From: Alphaproteobacteria bacterium
GTDB lineage: Bacteria; Pseudomonadota; Alphaproteobacteria; Bin95
Length of the DNA: 32,147 nucleotides
Assembly: GCA_022826185.1 (NCBI GenBank)
Contig: JAJDVH010000223.1
Coordinates: 1 to 32,147 of the forward strand
Direction: 5' to 3'
The notes beneath the pieces are model-generated. The model made no database searches and was not told where the DNA came from. It was given only the letters and a program-made list of their open reading frames with translations. Position numbers and translations under genes: made by a program. Positions 8,277 through 16,559 of the stretch are shown here, in pieces; positions within the stretch are counted from its first letter, which is position 1, and each line of letters begins with the position of its first letter.

Positions 8277-9074
8277 ATGACCCCGGACTACGAGATTTAC
8301 GGCCTGCGCTACGGACGGGAGGGTTTCCGCCCGGAGAGCGAGATGTATCTGGACGGCGACCCGGCGAAGCAGGCGCCCGGCCTCGACTTCTACTTCTGGG
8401 TCATACGCGGCGGCGGGCGGGTCTGGGTGGTCGATTGCGGCTATGCGGTGCGCGTCGGCGACCGGCTCGGCCACGACACGCTCTACGACCCGGCCGACGG
8501 CCTGCGCCGGCTCGGCATCGACCCCGCGACCGTCTCCGACGTCATCGTCACCCATTGCCATTACGACCATGTCGGCAATCTCGAAGCGTTCCCGCAGGCG
8601 ATGTTCCATATCCAGGACCGCGAGATGCTGACCGTGACCGGCCGGGACGTGACCCATCCGGCGCTCAAGATGTACGGCAAGCGCAACACGCTCACCCTGG
8701 TCGGGCTGAACTATGACGGGCGCTGCCGGTTTTACGACGGCGACGGCGCGCTCGCGCCCGGCCTTTCGCAGATCCTGGTCGGCGGCCATTCGCGCGGCCA
8801 GATCGCGCTGGAGGTGGCGACCCGGCGGGGACCCGTGATCGTCGCCTCCGATGCCGTGCATCTCTACGAGGAGATGGAGCAGGTGCGGCCCTTCCGCGTC
8901 TTCTACGACCTGCGCGAAATGCTGGAGGGCTACCGGACGCTCGGCGCGCGCATGCTCTCCCGCGACCACCTGATCCCCGGCCACGACCCGGAGCTTGCGC
9001 GGCGCTTCCCGGCGGCCGGGCCGGAGTTCGAGGGCGAGATCCTGCGCTTCGACCTGGAGCCGGCGCGGGCATGA
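8277..9074 (+). CDS. Metallo-beta-lactamase fold hydrolase, N-acyl homoserine lactonase-like
   Basis: This is a soluble zinc hydrolase of 265 residues. The di-zinc motif HCHYDH is at residues 93-98, with further ligands His171 (VGGHSRGQ), Asp192 (ASDAVH) and His236 (IPGHDPEL). The overall order and the HSRGQ segment match the AttM/AiiA-type lactonase group. It starts with ATG after GGGAGGGAGGAG. Its last four bases overlap the acyl-CoA synthetase start. Family members open lactone rings, including N-acyl homoserine lactones, but many uncharacterised members act on other esters. The neighbouring CoA ligase suggests the acid product is activated next, which is inference. Confidence 0.88.
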   Translation: MTPDYEIYGLRYGREGFRPESEMYLDGDPAKQAPGLDFYFWVIRGGGRVWVVDCGYAVRVGDRLGHDTLYDPADGLRRLGIDPATVSDVIVTHCHYDHVGNLEAFPQAMFHIQDREMLTVTGRDVTHPALKMYGKRNTLTLVGLNYDGRCRFYDGDGALAPGLSQILVGGHSRGQIALEVATRRGPVIVASDAVHLYEEMEQVRPFRVFYDLREMLEGYRTLGARMLSRDHLIPGHDPELARRFPAAGPEFEGEILRFDLEPARA

Positions 9075-10681
9075 TCGTCGAGCGCCGCGAAAGCTGGGAG
9101 GCGGTGCGCGCGGCGTTCCGCTGGCGGGTGCCGGCCCGCTACAACATCGCGGAGCACGCCTGCGAGCGGCATGTCGGGAGCGACCGCCCGGCGATGATCT
9201 GCCCGGACCCGGCGGGCGGCGAACCGCGCCTCTGGTCGTTCCGGGAGCTCTCGCGGCTTTCCAACCGGCTTGCCAACGCGCTCGCCGCCGCGGGCGTCGG
9301 CCGCGGCGACCGGGTCGCGGTGCTGCTGGGGCAGGGCGTCGAGACCGGGCTTGCCCATCTCGCCGCCTACAAGCTCGGCGCGGTCGCGCTGCCGCTGTTC
9401 ACGCTCTTTGGCGAGGAAGCGCTGGCCTACAGGCTCGGCCATTCCGGCGCGAAGGCGCTCATCACCGACGCGGAAGGCCGCGGGAAAGTGGCCGCGCTCG
9501 ACCTGCCGGCGCTCTCGACCGTGATCGCGGAGGACTTCTGGGACGTGGTCGAGCGGGCCTCCGACCGCTTCGAGACGGTCGATACGGGGCCCGACGACCC
9601 GGCCCTGCTCATCTACACCTCCGGCACCACCGGCCCGCCCAAGGGCGCGTTGCACGGCCACCGGGTGCTGCCGGGGCACTTGCCGGGCGTGGCGCTGCCG
9701 CAGGAGTTCTTCCCTCAGCCGGGGGACCTGTTCTGGACGCCGGCGGACTGGGCCTGGGCCGGCGGGCTGCTGGACGTGCTGCTGCCGGCCTGGGCGGCGG
9801 GCGTGCCGGTGCTGGCCTCGCGCGCGGGCAAGTTCGACCCGGAGCAGGCGTTCGCTCTGATTGCGCGTTACGAGGTCCGCAATGCGTTCCTGCCGCCGAC
9901 GGCGCTCAAGATGATGCGCCAGGCGTCAGAGGCCGCGCAGCGCACGCCCGGGCTCGCCATGCGCAGCATAGGCAGCGGCGGCGAGAGCCTGGGCGAGGAG
10001 TTGCTCGGCTGGGGTCGCGACGTGTTCGGCCTCACCATCAACGAGTTCTACGGGCAGACGGAATGCAATCTCGTGGTCGGCAATTGCGCGAGCCTGTTCC
10101 CGGTCCGGCCGGGCTGGCTCGGGCGCGCGATTCCGGGCCATGAGGTCGCGGTGCTGGACGGCGCCGGCAATCCGCTGCCGCCCGGCGAGTCGGGCGAGAT
10201 CGCCGTCCGCCGTCCTGACCCGGTCATGTTCCTCGGCTACTGGCGGGACGAGGAGGCGACGGCGGCCAAGTTCAACGGCGATTGGCTGCTGACCGGCGAT
10301 CTCGGCGTCATGGACGAGGACGGCGCGTTGCGCTTCGTCGGGCGCGAGGACGATGTGATTTCCTCCGCCGGCTACCGCATCGGCCCCGGCGAGATCGAGG
10401 AATGCCTGATGGGCCATCCGGCGGTCGCCATGGCCGCGGCCGTCGGCGCGCCGGACCCGGTGCGCGGCGACATCGTCAAGGCGTTCGTGGTGCTGCGCGG
10501 GGGCGAAGAGCCGGCGGAAGCGCTGGAAGCCGCGCTCCGTGCCCATGTCCGCGAGCGCCTGTCCGCCCACGAATATCCCCGCGCGGTCGAGTTCGTGGAC
10601 GAGCTGCCGATGACCGCCACCGGCAAGATCCGCCGCTGCGACCTGCGCCAGCGGGAACGCGAGAAGGCGGGCCTCGCGTGA
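9071..10681 (+). CDS. AMP-dependent acyl-CoA synthetase/ligase
   Basis: This enzyme activates a carboxylic acid as an acyl-adenylate and then joins it to coenzyme A. It has 536 residues. The P-loop IYTSGTTGPPKG is near residue 180, the YGQTECN motif near 327, the TGDLGVMDEDG motif near 407, and the catalytic C-terminal lysine in TATGKIRR near 520. This layout fits the acetyl- and medium-chain acyl-CoA synthetase group. It overlaps the lactonase-like gene by four bases (ATGA), so the two are probably coupled. The MFS gene follows 44 bp later. The substrate cannot be read from the sequence. Confidence 0.92.
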   Translation: MIVERRESWEAVRAAFRWRVPARYNIAEHACERHVGSDRPAMICPDPAGGEPRLWSFRELSRLSNRLANALAAAGVGRGDRVAVLLGQGVETGLAHLAAYKLGAVALPLFTLFGEEALAYRLGHSGAKALITDAEGRGKVAALDLPALSTVIAEDFWDVVERASDRFETVDTGPDDPALLIYTSGTTGPPKGALHGHRVLPGHLPGVALPQEFFPQPGDLFWTPADWAWAGGLLDVLLPAWAAGVPVLASRAGKFDPEQAFALIARYEVRNAFLPPTALKMMRQASEAAQRTPGLAMRSIGSGGESLGEELLGWGRDVFGLTINEFYGQTECNLVVGNCASLFPVRPGWLGRAIPGHEVAVLDGAGNPLPPGESGEIAVRRPDPVMFLGYWRDEEATAAKFNGDWLLTGDLGVMDEDGALRFVGREDDVISSAGYRIGPGEIEECLMGHPAVAMAAAVGAPDPVRGDIVKAFVVLRGGEEPAEALEAALRAHVRERLSAHEYPRAVEFVDELPMTATGKIRRCDLRQREREKAGLA

Positions 10682-10725
10682 GGGCGGTCATCCGCCATTC
10701 GGCCGGCGTCTAGCGGGCCTGCCCG

Positions 10726-11961
10726 ATGAACACGACGGCCCTCATCGTCACCGTCTGCTTCGCCCAGTTCATCGGGCAGATGGGCTCCACCACGTTCAAC
10801 GGCCTGCTCCCGGTTCTCAGGGACGAGTGGGGGATGAGCAACACCCAGGGCGGTCTGATGTCGGGCATCATCTTCGGCGTCTATGCGCTCTCGGTGCTGG
10901 TGCTGGTGACGGCGACCGACCGCTACCAGGCCCGCCGGATCTACATGATCGGCGTCCTGGCCAGCACGGTCAGCCATCTGGGCATGGCCTATGTGGCCCA
11001 CGATTTCGTCACGGGCATGATTTTCCGCGCGATTGCCGGTTTCGGCTGGGCCGGGACCTACATGGTCGGGCTCCGGGTGCTGAGCGATGAGCTGGAAGGG
11101 CGGGTCCGGTCGCGCGGCGTCGCCTTTCACGCCGCCGCGATGGGCACGGGCGGCTCGCTCTCCTTCTTCCTTGCGGGCGAGATCGACCGGTGGCTCGGCT
11201 GGGAGGCGGCCTTCCTTGTCAGCGCCGCCGGCACGGCAGGCGCCTTCCTTGTCGCGCTGCTGCTCTTCCCGCGCCGCGAGCCGACGCCCTCCGGCACCAA
11301 TCCGCTCGCCGATTTCGGGCATGTGTTCCGCAACCGCTCCGCCATGGCCTATATCGCCTGCTACGGCGTGCATACCTGGGAGATGTTCGCGGTGCGCTCC
11401 TGGGCGGTCGCGTTCCTGACCTTCGCGGCGATGCGCGCCGGCTACGGGCCCGAATACTGGTTTGCGCCAACCGTAGTCGCCATGCTGATGGAGCTTCTCG
11501 GGACCGCGAGCAGCATCGCCGGCAACGAGCTCGCGATCCGCCTCGGGCGCCAGCGCTGGGTATTGCTTGCGATGAGCGTGTGCATGGTGCTCGCCTGCGC
11601 CACGGGCTTCATCTCCGGTTGGGGCTACTGGGCGGCGGCGGTGCTCTGCATCCTTTACAATATGGCGATCTACGCGGATTCGGCGTCGCTCACGGCCGGC
11701 ACGGTCGGCGCCTCGGAGCCCGAACGGCGCGGCGCCACCCTCGCCGTCCACTCGCTCTGCGGCTACGGAATGGGCTTCGTCGGGGCGGTGGTGCTGGGCG
11801 GCATCCTCGACCTCATGGGCGGCGAGAGCGTGCTGGCCTGGGGCGTGGCTTTCGCGCATATAGCACTGGTGATGGCGCTCGGGCCGCTGGCGCTGTTCTT
11901 CCTGAAGCCGGCGGACCTTGCGGGCGACCGGGCGATCCGTCCCGGACCGGGAGGGACATGA
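10726..11961 (+). CDS. Major facilitator superfamily transporter
   Basis: This is a 12-helix inner-membrane transporter of 411 residues. The N-terminal half begins with a helix containing CFAQFIGQMGSTTFNGLLP, and an arginine-rich cytoplasmic loop (DRYQARRIYM) sits where motif A would be. GFGWAGTYMVGLRVLSDE matches the fifth-helix region of sugar- and acid-type MFS carriers. Its stop overlaps the SnoaL-like gene start by four bases. No strong ribosome-binding site is seen before ATG 10726, so it may be read through from the ligase gene. Its place in the cluster suggests it moves the ligase substrate or a product, but direction and cargo are unknown. Confidence 0.85.
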   Translation: MNTTALIVTVCFAQFIGQMGSTTFNGLLPVLRDEWGMSNTQGGLMSGIIFGVYALSVLVLVTATDRYQARRIYMIGVLASTVSHLGMAYVAHDFVTGMIFRAIAGFGWAGTYMVGLRVLSDELEGRVRSRGVAFHAAAMGTGGSLSFFLAGEIDRWLGWEAAFLVSAAGTAGAFLVALLLFPRREPTPSGTNPLADFGHVFRNRSAMAYIACYGVHTWEMFAVRSWAVAFLTFAAMRAGYGPEYWFAPTVVAMLMELLGTASSIAGNELAIRLGRQRWVLLAMSVCMVLACATGFISGWGYWAAAVLCILYNMAIYADSASLTAGTVGASEPERRGATLAVHSLCGYGMGFVGAVVLGGILDLMGGESVLAWGVAFAHIALVMALGPLALFFLKPADLAGDRAIRPGPGGT

Positions 11962-12332
11962 CGGCCATGCGCGAAGACGAGGCGCTTGCCGCGAACGAGG
12001 CCTTCTACCGCGCCTTCGACGACGGCGACCGCGAGGCGATGCGCCGGCTCTGGGCCGAGCGCGCGCCCGTCGTCTGCGTCCATCCGGGCGGCGCGGCGAT
12101 CATCGGGCGCGAAGCCGTGCTCGCAAGCTGGGACGCGATCCTGGGCGCGCCGACCCGGCCGGCCATCGTCTGCCTCTCGCCGAACGCGCTGTGCTATGAC
12201 GGTTTCGCTCTGGTAAGCTGCGTGGAGCGGCTGTCCGGCGGCGTTCTGGTCGCAACCAACGGGTTCGTGCTGGAAGACGGCGTCTGGCGGATGGCGCTCC
12301 ACCAGGCCGGCCCGGCGCCCGGAGGCCGCTGA
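11958..12332 (+). CDS. SnoaL-like/NTF2-fold small protein
   Basis: This is a soluble protein of 124 residues. The start EALAANEAFYRAFDDGDREAM, then LWAE, VCVHPGG and an IIGREAVLASWDAIL helix follow the SnoaL-like NTF2 fold pattern, and it ends with a VLEDGVWRMALHQAG strand pair. The ATG at 11958 overlaps the MFS stop (ATGA) and follows GGGAGG. Members of this fold act as isomerases, cyclases or ligand-binding proteins, and many are uncharacterised. In-frame extension upstream into the MFS gene was rejected because of the good ribosome-binding site. The function in this cluster is unknown. Confidence 0.8.
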   Translation: MTAMREDEALAANEAFYRAFDDGDREAMRRLWAERAPVVCVHPGGAAIIGREAVLASWDAILGAPTRPAIVCLSPNALCYDGFALVSCVERLSGGVLVATNGFVLEDGVWRMALHQAGPAPGGR

Positions 12333-12371
12333 CACGGCCGCCCCGTTTCCGCGTGGAGGAGAACGCGCACC

Positions 12372-13199
12372 ATGCCGACCGCCCATGTCAACGGCACCGA
12401 TATTTTCTATTCCCTCGAGGGGCCGCAAACCCGCCCGGTGGTGACGCTCTCGCACTCGCTGATGGCGAACCACCGCATGTGGGACGCGCAGATGCCCGCG
12501 CTCCGGGACTATTGCGTGCTGCGCTACGACACGCGCGGCCACGGCGCCTCGGCGGCCCCGGAAGGCCCCTACACGCTGGAGATGCTGGCCGACGACGCCA
12601 TCGCGCTGCTGGAAGAGCTGGGCATCGAAAAGACGGTGTTCTGCGGGCTCTCGATGGGCGGCATGACCGCGCAGACGCTCGCGCTCAAGCGCCCGGACCT
12701 GTTGCGCGGGCTGATCCTTTGCGACACCTCCAGCCGCTACGACGCCGAGGCGCGCGAGCAATGGCGGGAGCGCATTGCGGCGGCGGAGGAGAACGGCATC
12801 GAATCCCTGGTGGAGGCCACCATCGACCGCTGGTTCTCGCCGGAGTTCTGCGAGCATCACGGGCAGGAGGTGGATGCGGTGCGCGCCATGATTCGCTCGA
12901 CGCCGCTTGCCGGCTACAAGGGCTGCGCGGCGGCGATCTCGCAGCTGGACCTGACCGACCGGCTGCACGCGATCCACGTGGCGACCCTCGCCATCGTGGG
13001 CGAGAACGACCCCGGCACGCCGGTTTCCGCGCATGAGGTGATCGCGGCCAGGATCCCCTCGGCGGACCTGCTGGTGCTGCCGCGCGCGCGCCATCTCTCG
13101 AACATCGAGGACTCGCTCGGCTTCAACACCGCGCTCCGCGCCTTCCTGATGGAGCACTCCGGCGCCCGCAGCAAGGCGGGGGAGATGTACGGGTTCTAG
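12372..13199 (+). CDS. Alpha/beta hydrolase, 3-oxoadipate enol-lactonase-like
   Basis: This is a soluble hydrolase of 275 residues. The nucleophile elbow GLSMGG puts the catalytic serine at residue 94. Asp213 (VGENDPGTP) and His241 (ARHLSNIE) complete the triad. The segment RYDTRGHGAS, followed by YTLEMLADDAIALLEELGI, is close to the PcaD 3-oxoadipate enol-lactonase group of the beta-ketoadipate pathway. None of the other pca genes are in this window, so the name is a family resemblance only. It starts after GGAGGAG and is the last plus-strand gene of the cluster, converging with the HigA-like gene 12 bp away. Confidence 0.87.
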   Translation: MPTAHVNGTDIFYSLEGPQTRPVVTLSHSLMANHRMWDAQMPALRDYCVLRYDTRGHGASAAPEGPYTLEMLADDAIALLEELGIEKTVFCGLSMGGMTAQTLALKRPDLLRGLILCDTSSRYDAEAREQWRERIAAAEENGIESLVEATIDRWFSPEFCEHHGQEVDAVRAMIRSTPLAGYKGCAAAISQLDLTDRLHAIHVATLAIVGENDPGTPVSAHEVIAARIPSADLLVLPRARHLSNIEDSLGFNTALRAFLMEHSGARSKAGEMYGF

Positions 13200-13211
13200 G
13201 CGGCTCTCGTC

Positions 13212-13490
13212 CTAAGCCGCGACCAGGGATTGTATGGAATCGGTGCTGACCGAATTCCGCGCGCAATCGAGATCGTAGGCAGCCTGTAGATTCAGCCAGA
13301 ATTCGGGTGTCGTGCCGAGGGCTTTTCCTATGCGCAGGGCCGTGTCGGCCGTTACCGACCTGCGCCCGAGCACGATCTCGTTTATCCGCCGCGGCGCGAC
13401 GCCGATCGTCTTGGCCAGGCGGTATTGGCTGATATCGAGTTCGTCCAGGAACTCCGCAAGGTGTTCGCCGGGGTGACTTGCAGCTATCAC
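13212..13490 (-). CDS. HigA/VapI-family HTH regulator, antitoxin-like
   Basis: This is a small DNA-binding protein of 92 residues in the XRE helix-turn-helix class. The phrase HPGEHLAEFLDELDISQYRL, then GVAPRRINEIVLGRR and GTTPEFWLNLQAAYDL are hallmarks of HigA antitoxins. The start chosen is GTG at 13490, which has AAGGAGG five bases upstream. A TTG at 13529 would add 13 residues with no such site. HigA normally follows a HigB toxin gene, but the DNA before it holds only a terminator and then metY. It is therefore an orphan: a leftover antitoxin, or a regulator reused for another job. Confidence 0.85.
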   Translation of the reverse strand: MIAASHPGEHLAEFLDELDISQYRLAKTIGVAPRRINEIVLGRRSVTADTALRIGKALGTTPEFWLNLQAAYDLDCARNSVSTDSIQSLVAA

Positions 13491-13548
13491 GCATGCCTCC
13501 TTGGCACGGAAGAACAGTTTGGCGGACAATCAACTCCGGCGAAAAGAT

Positions 13549-13578
13549 AGCCCCAAGACCGAAACCAGTCTTGGGGCT
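13549..13578 (-). terminator. Rho-independent terminator of metY
   Basis: An 11-bp perfect inverted repeat (AGCCCCAAGAC and GTCTTGGGGCT) encloses an 8-base loop. On the minus strand the stem is followed by ATCTTTTC, giving a short T-run. It lies about 85 bp after the metY stop and before the HigA-like gene, so it separates the two. Confidence 0.7.
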
Positions 13579-13664
13579 AACCAACTTTCACGGTCGTGCA
13601 ATGCCCTCGTCTTTCATTCAGGTGCCGGGAAAACCGTACGGGTCTCCACGGCCCTTAATTTGCC

Positions 13665-14963
13665 TCAGCCGGCTGCGGCCAGCGCCTGGTCGAGGTCGGC
13701 GAGGATGTCGTCGATATGCTCCAGGCCGATGGAGAGGCGCACATAGCCGGGCGTGACGCCGGTGGCCGCCTGCTCTTCCTCCGAGAGCTGCGAATGGGTG
13801 GTCGTCGCCGGGTGGATGGCGAGGCTGCGCGCATCGCCGATATTGGCGACGTGGAAGAGCAGCTCCAGCGCGTCGATGAACGCCCGCCCGGCCTCGCGCC
13901 CGCCCGCGAGCTCGAAGCCCACCAGCGCGCCGTAGCCGCCGTCCAGATAGGCGTCGGCGCGGCGCCGCGCCTCGCCGTCCATCAGGCCCGGATAGATCGT
14001 CTTCGCGACCCTGGCGTGGCCGTTCAGGAAGTCGGCGACGGCCGCGGCATTGGCGTTGTGCCGCTCCATGCGCAGCGGCAGCGTCTCCAGCCCCTGCAGG
14101 AACAGGAAGGCGTTCATCGGCGTGGTCGCCGCGCCGAGGTCGCGCAGGAGCGTCGTCCGCGCCTTGATGATGTAGGCGATGGGCCCGAGCGGCTTCACCG
14201 CCTCGGTCCAGACCGCGCCGTGATAGCTCGGGTCGGGTTGGTTCAGATAGGGCTGGCGCTCCGGGAAGGCCTCCCAGTCGAAATTGCCGCCGTCGATCAG
14301 CAGGCCGCCGATGGAGGTGCCGTGCCCGCCGATATATTTCGTCGTTGAATACATGACGACCGCCGCCCCGTGGTCGAAGGGCCGGCAGATCAGCGGCGCG
14401 GCGGTGTTGTCCATGATGAGCGGGATGCCGTATTCGCGCCCGATATCGGCGACTTCCCTGATCGGAAACACTTCGAGCTTCGGGTTCGGCAGCGTCTCCG
14501 CGTAGAAGGCGCGCGTCCGGTCGTCGATGGCGCGGCGGAAGTTCTCCGGGTCGGCCGGATCGACGAACCGCACCTCGATGCCCTGGTCCTTCAGCGTGTT
14601 GGCGAACAGGTTCCAGGTGCCGCCATAGAGGTCGGTGGAGCTCACCACATTGTCGCCGGCATGGGCGACATTCTGGAGCGAGAACGCCGTCGCCGCCTGG
14701 CCCGAAGCCAGCGCCAGCGCCGCGACCCCGCTCTCCAGCGCCGCCATTCGATCCTCGAACACGGCCTGGGTCGGATTCATGATCCGGGTGTAGATATTGC
14801 CGAGTTCCGAGAGCGCGAACAGGTTCGCGGCGTGTTCGGTGTCCCGGAACTGGTAGGACGTGGTCTGGTGGATCGGAACGGCGACCGAACCGGTATTGGG
14901 GTCGCCCCGGTGGCCTGCATGGAGCACGATGGTCTCCGGATGCAGGCTGCGGTTGCTTGACAC
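13665..14963 (-). CDS. metY: O-acetylhomoserine sulfhydrylase/aminocarboxypropyltransferase
   Basis: This is a PLP-dependent enzyme of the Cys/Met metabolism family. MetY members join O-acetylhomoserine with sulfide or methanethiol to make homocysteine or methionine. The 432-residue length is typical of MetY rather than the shorter MetB/MetC/MetZ. The start HPETIVLHAGHRGDPNTGSV, the cofactor lysine Lys209 in YSTTKYIGGHGTS, and the C-terminal VRLSIGLEHIDDILADL are diagnostic. The start is GTG at 14963, with AGGAG ten bases upstream. An ATG at 15005 would add 14 residues and is possible. It is divergent from the dehydrogenase gene with 88 bp between them. O-succinylhomoserine could also be the substrate. 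Confidence 0.92.
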   Translation of the reverse strand: MSSNRSLHPETIVLHAGHRGDPNTGSVAVPIHQTTSYQFRDTEHAANLFALSELGNIYTRIMNPTQAVFEDRMAALESGVAALALASGQAATAFSLQNVAHAGDNVVSSTDLYGGTWNLFANTLKDQGIEVRFVDPADPENFRRAIDDRTRAFYAETLPNPKLEVFPIREVADIGREYGIPLIMDNTAAPLICRPFDHGAAVVMYSTTKYIGGHGTSIGGLLIDGGNFDWEAFPERQPYLNQPDPSYHGAVWTEAVKPLGPIAYIIKARTTLLRDLGAATTPMNAFLFLQGLETLPLRMERHNANAAAVADFLNGHARVAKTIYPGLMDGEARRRADAYLDGGYGALVGFELAGGREAGRAFIDALELLFHVANIGDARSLAIHPATTTHSQLSEEEQAATGVTPGYVRLSIGLEHIDDILADLDQALAAAG

Positions 14964-15051
14964 TGGCAGGGAACTCCTCTCTTGCCTGAGCGGGCGCGCG
15001 AACATAGGCGAGCGGCCAACGAAATCAAATCGGACGGGAGGCGAATTCCAG

Positions 15052-16116
15052 ATGCAGGTGCTGATTCTGCCGGGCGACGGCATCGGTCCCGAGATCGCGG
15101 CGGCGGCGCGGCGCGCGCTGGAGGCGCTGGACGCCCGCTTCGGGCTCGGATTGCAACTCTCGGAAGGCCGCGTCGGCCTCGATGCGCTGGAGCGGGACGG
15201 GACGACGTGGCCGGATGCCGCAGAGGCGGCGGTGCGCGCCGCGGACCTCACCATTCTGGGGCCGGTCGATACGGCTGCTTATCCGCCGCCGGAGGAGGGC
15301 GGCGTCAATCCGAGCGCCGCCGTCCGAACGCGGCTGGAACTCTACGCCAATATGAGGCCGAGCCGGGCGCTCAAGGGCGTGCCGGCGCTGGCGCCCGGCA
15401 TGGACCTGCTGGTGGCGCGCGAGAACACCGAGGGCTTCTACGCCGACCGCAACATGTTTGCGGGGACGGGCGAGTTCATGGCGACGGAGGATGTCGGCCT
15501 CGCGGTCCGCAAGATCACCCGCAAGGGCTCGGAGCGCATTGCGCGCGCGGCCTTCGCCGCGGCGCGCGACCGGCGGCGCAAGGTGACGATCGTCCACAAG
15601 TCCAACGTGCTGAAACACACGGACGGCCTCTTCGAGCGCACCGCCTATGAGATCGCCGCCGAATGGCCCGATGTCGAGACGGACGATGTGCATGTCGATG
15701 CGGCCGCCGCGCTGCTCGTGCGCGAGCCCGAGCGGTTCGACGTGCTGCTCTGCACCAACATGTTCGGCGATATCCTGTCCAACCTCGCCGCGGAGCTTTC
15801 GGGCGGCCTCGGGCTCGGCGGCTCGATCAATGCGGGCGACCGGGTGGCGGTGGCGCAGGCCGCGCATGGCAGCGCGCCGGACATCGCCGGCAGGGACGAG
15901 GCCAATCCGAGCGCGCTGCTGTTCTCGACGGCCCAGCTGCTGGCATGGAAGGGCGTCCGGGAGCAGAACAACACGCTGATGGAAGCGTCGCGGGTGCTGG
16001 AAGGCGCCGTCGAAACGCTGCTCGCCTCGCCCGAAACGCGCACGCCCGACCTCGGCGGCCCGCTCGGCACACGCGCCTTCGCCGACAGGGTGGTTGCCGG
16101 CGTTTCCGGGGGATAG
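15052..16116 (+). CDS. Isocitrate/isopropylmalate dehydrogenase family protein
   Basis: This is a metal- and NAD(P)-dependent beta-decarboxylating dehydrogenase of 354 residues. The N-terminus LILPGDGIGPEI, the substrate segment RLELYANMRPSRALKG, VARENTEGFYADR, VHKSNVLKHTDGLF, NMFGDILSNLAAELSGGLG and AHGSAPDIAG are the standard family blocks. The ATG at 15052 follows GGGAGG at ten bases. Family members act on isocitrate, 3-isopropylmalate, homoisocitrate, malate or tartrate. The serine in NPSAAVRTRLELYANMRP is reminiscent of isocitrate-type enzymes, but the substrate is not settled. It is the last gene before the AT-rich island. Confidence 0.88.
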   Translation: MQVLILPGDGIGPEIAAAARRALEALDARFGLGLQLSEGRVGLDALERDGTTWPDAAEAAVRAADLTILGPVDTAAYPPPEEGGVNPSAAVRTRLELYANMRPSRALKGVPALAPGMDLLVARENTEGFYADRNMFAGTGEFMATEDVGLAVRKITRKGSERIARAAFAAARDRRRKVTIVHKSNVLKHTDGLFERTAYEIAAEWPDVETDDVHVDAAAALLVREPERFDVLLCTNMFGDILSNLAAELSGGLGLGGSINAGDRVAVAQAAHGSAPDIAGRDEANPSALLFSTAQLLAWKGVREQNNTLMEASRVLEGAVETLLASPETRTPDLGGPLGTRAFADRVVAGVSGG

Positions 16117-16204
16117 GATGCTGTTGTGATGGAGTCTGCGACGAGATGTTCGCCGACCGCATTTGTGAACAGACCGAAGTATCGGTTAACGCTTGGGGCG
16201 AAGG

Positions 16205-16549
16205 ATGAAACGGGTAGGCTTTGTTGTAGCGGCGTGGCATAACGGTCGGCCAAGAAAGACAGGAGCAGGCTATGGGCTGAAGGTGTCAGCCACGGATCTG
16301 GACTGGTTCTTCGATAAGAGTTGGGAGTCCGTCAAATTAAGACTTACAGCGGCAGACAGCGGCGGGATGGTAGCGGTCAATGTCGCCAAACGCTCATTCC
16401 GTGACGGCACATGTCGGGAATTAATTGGCAAGGAGATTGGGCAGTGGTTTCTTTACAATAAATTCGCGCCATGGCAGAAGGGCCGTCCACCACGATTTCA
16501 GATTATTCCAATCCGAAATCAGGAATTCGAGATAAAGCCACTCATCTAG
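16205..16549 (+). CDS. Small orphan protein
   Basis: This protein has 114 residues and no signal peptide or membrane segment. It is not assigned to a family. Visible features are VAAWHNGRPRK near the N-terminus, a GYGLKVSATDLDWFF segment, alternating hydrophobic strands, GTCRELIGKEIGQW, and FAPWQKGRPPRFQ near the end. The compact strand-rich pattern suggests a single small beta-rich domain. ATG 16205 is preferred; a TTG four codons upstream (16193) is possible. It is 10 bp before the secreted protein gene, so the two probably share a transcript. Its base use is intermediate between the island core and the chromosome. Confidence 0.6.
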   Translation: MKRVGFVVAAWHNGRPRKTGAGYGLKVSATDLDWFFDKSWESVKLRLTAADSGGMVAVNVAKRSFRDGTCRELIGKEIGQWFLYNKFAPWQKGRPPRFQIIPIRNQEFEIKPLI

Positions 16550-16559
16550 GGAGTTCATC

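Noticed and set aside
6475-8280. 601-codon open frame opposite the DHA2 transporter
   Set aside because: It is an antisense shadow caused by high GC. Its product is a low-complexity Arg/Glu/Asp/Ala mix, while the opposite strand encodes a clear MFS protein.
13200-13220. GCGGCT/AGCCGC inverted repeat between the hydrolase and HigA-like genes
   Set aside because: Short stem, no T-run on either side, and partly inside the HigA-like coding region.
13530-13664. Possible HigB toxin gene before the HigA-like gene
   Set aside because: The gap is only 135 bp, contains a terminator, and has no frame resembling a RelE/HigB protein.
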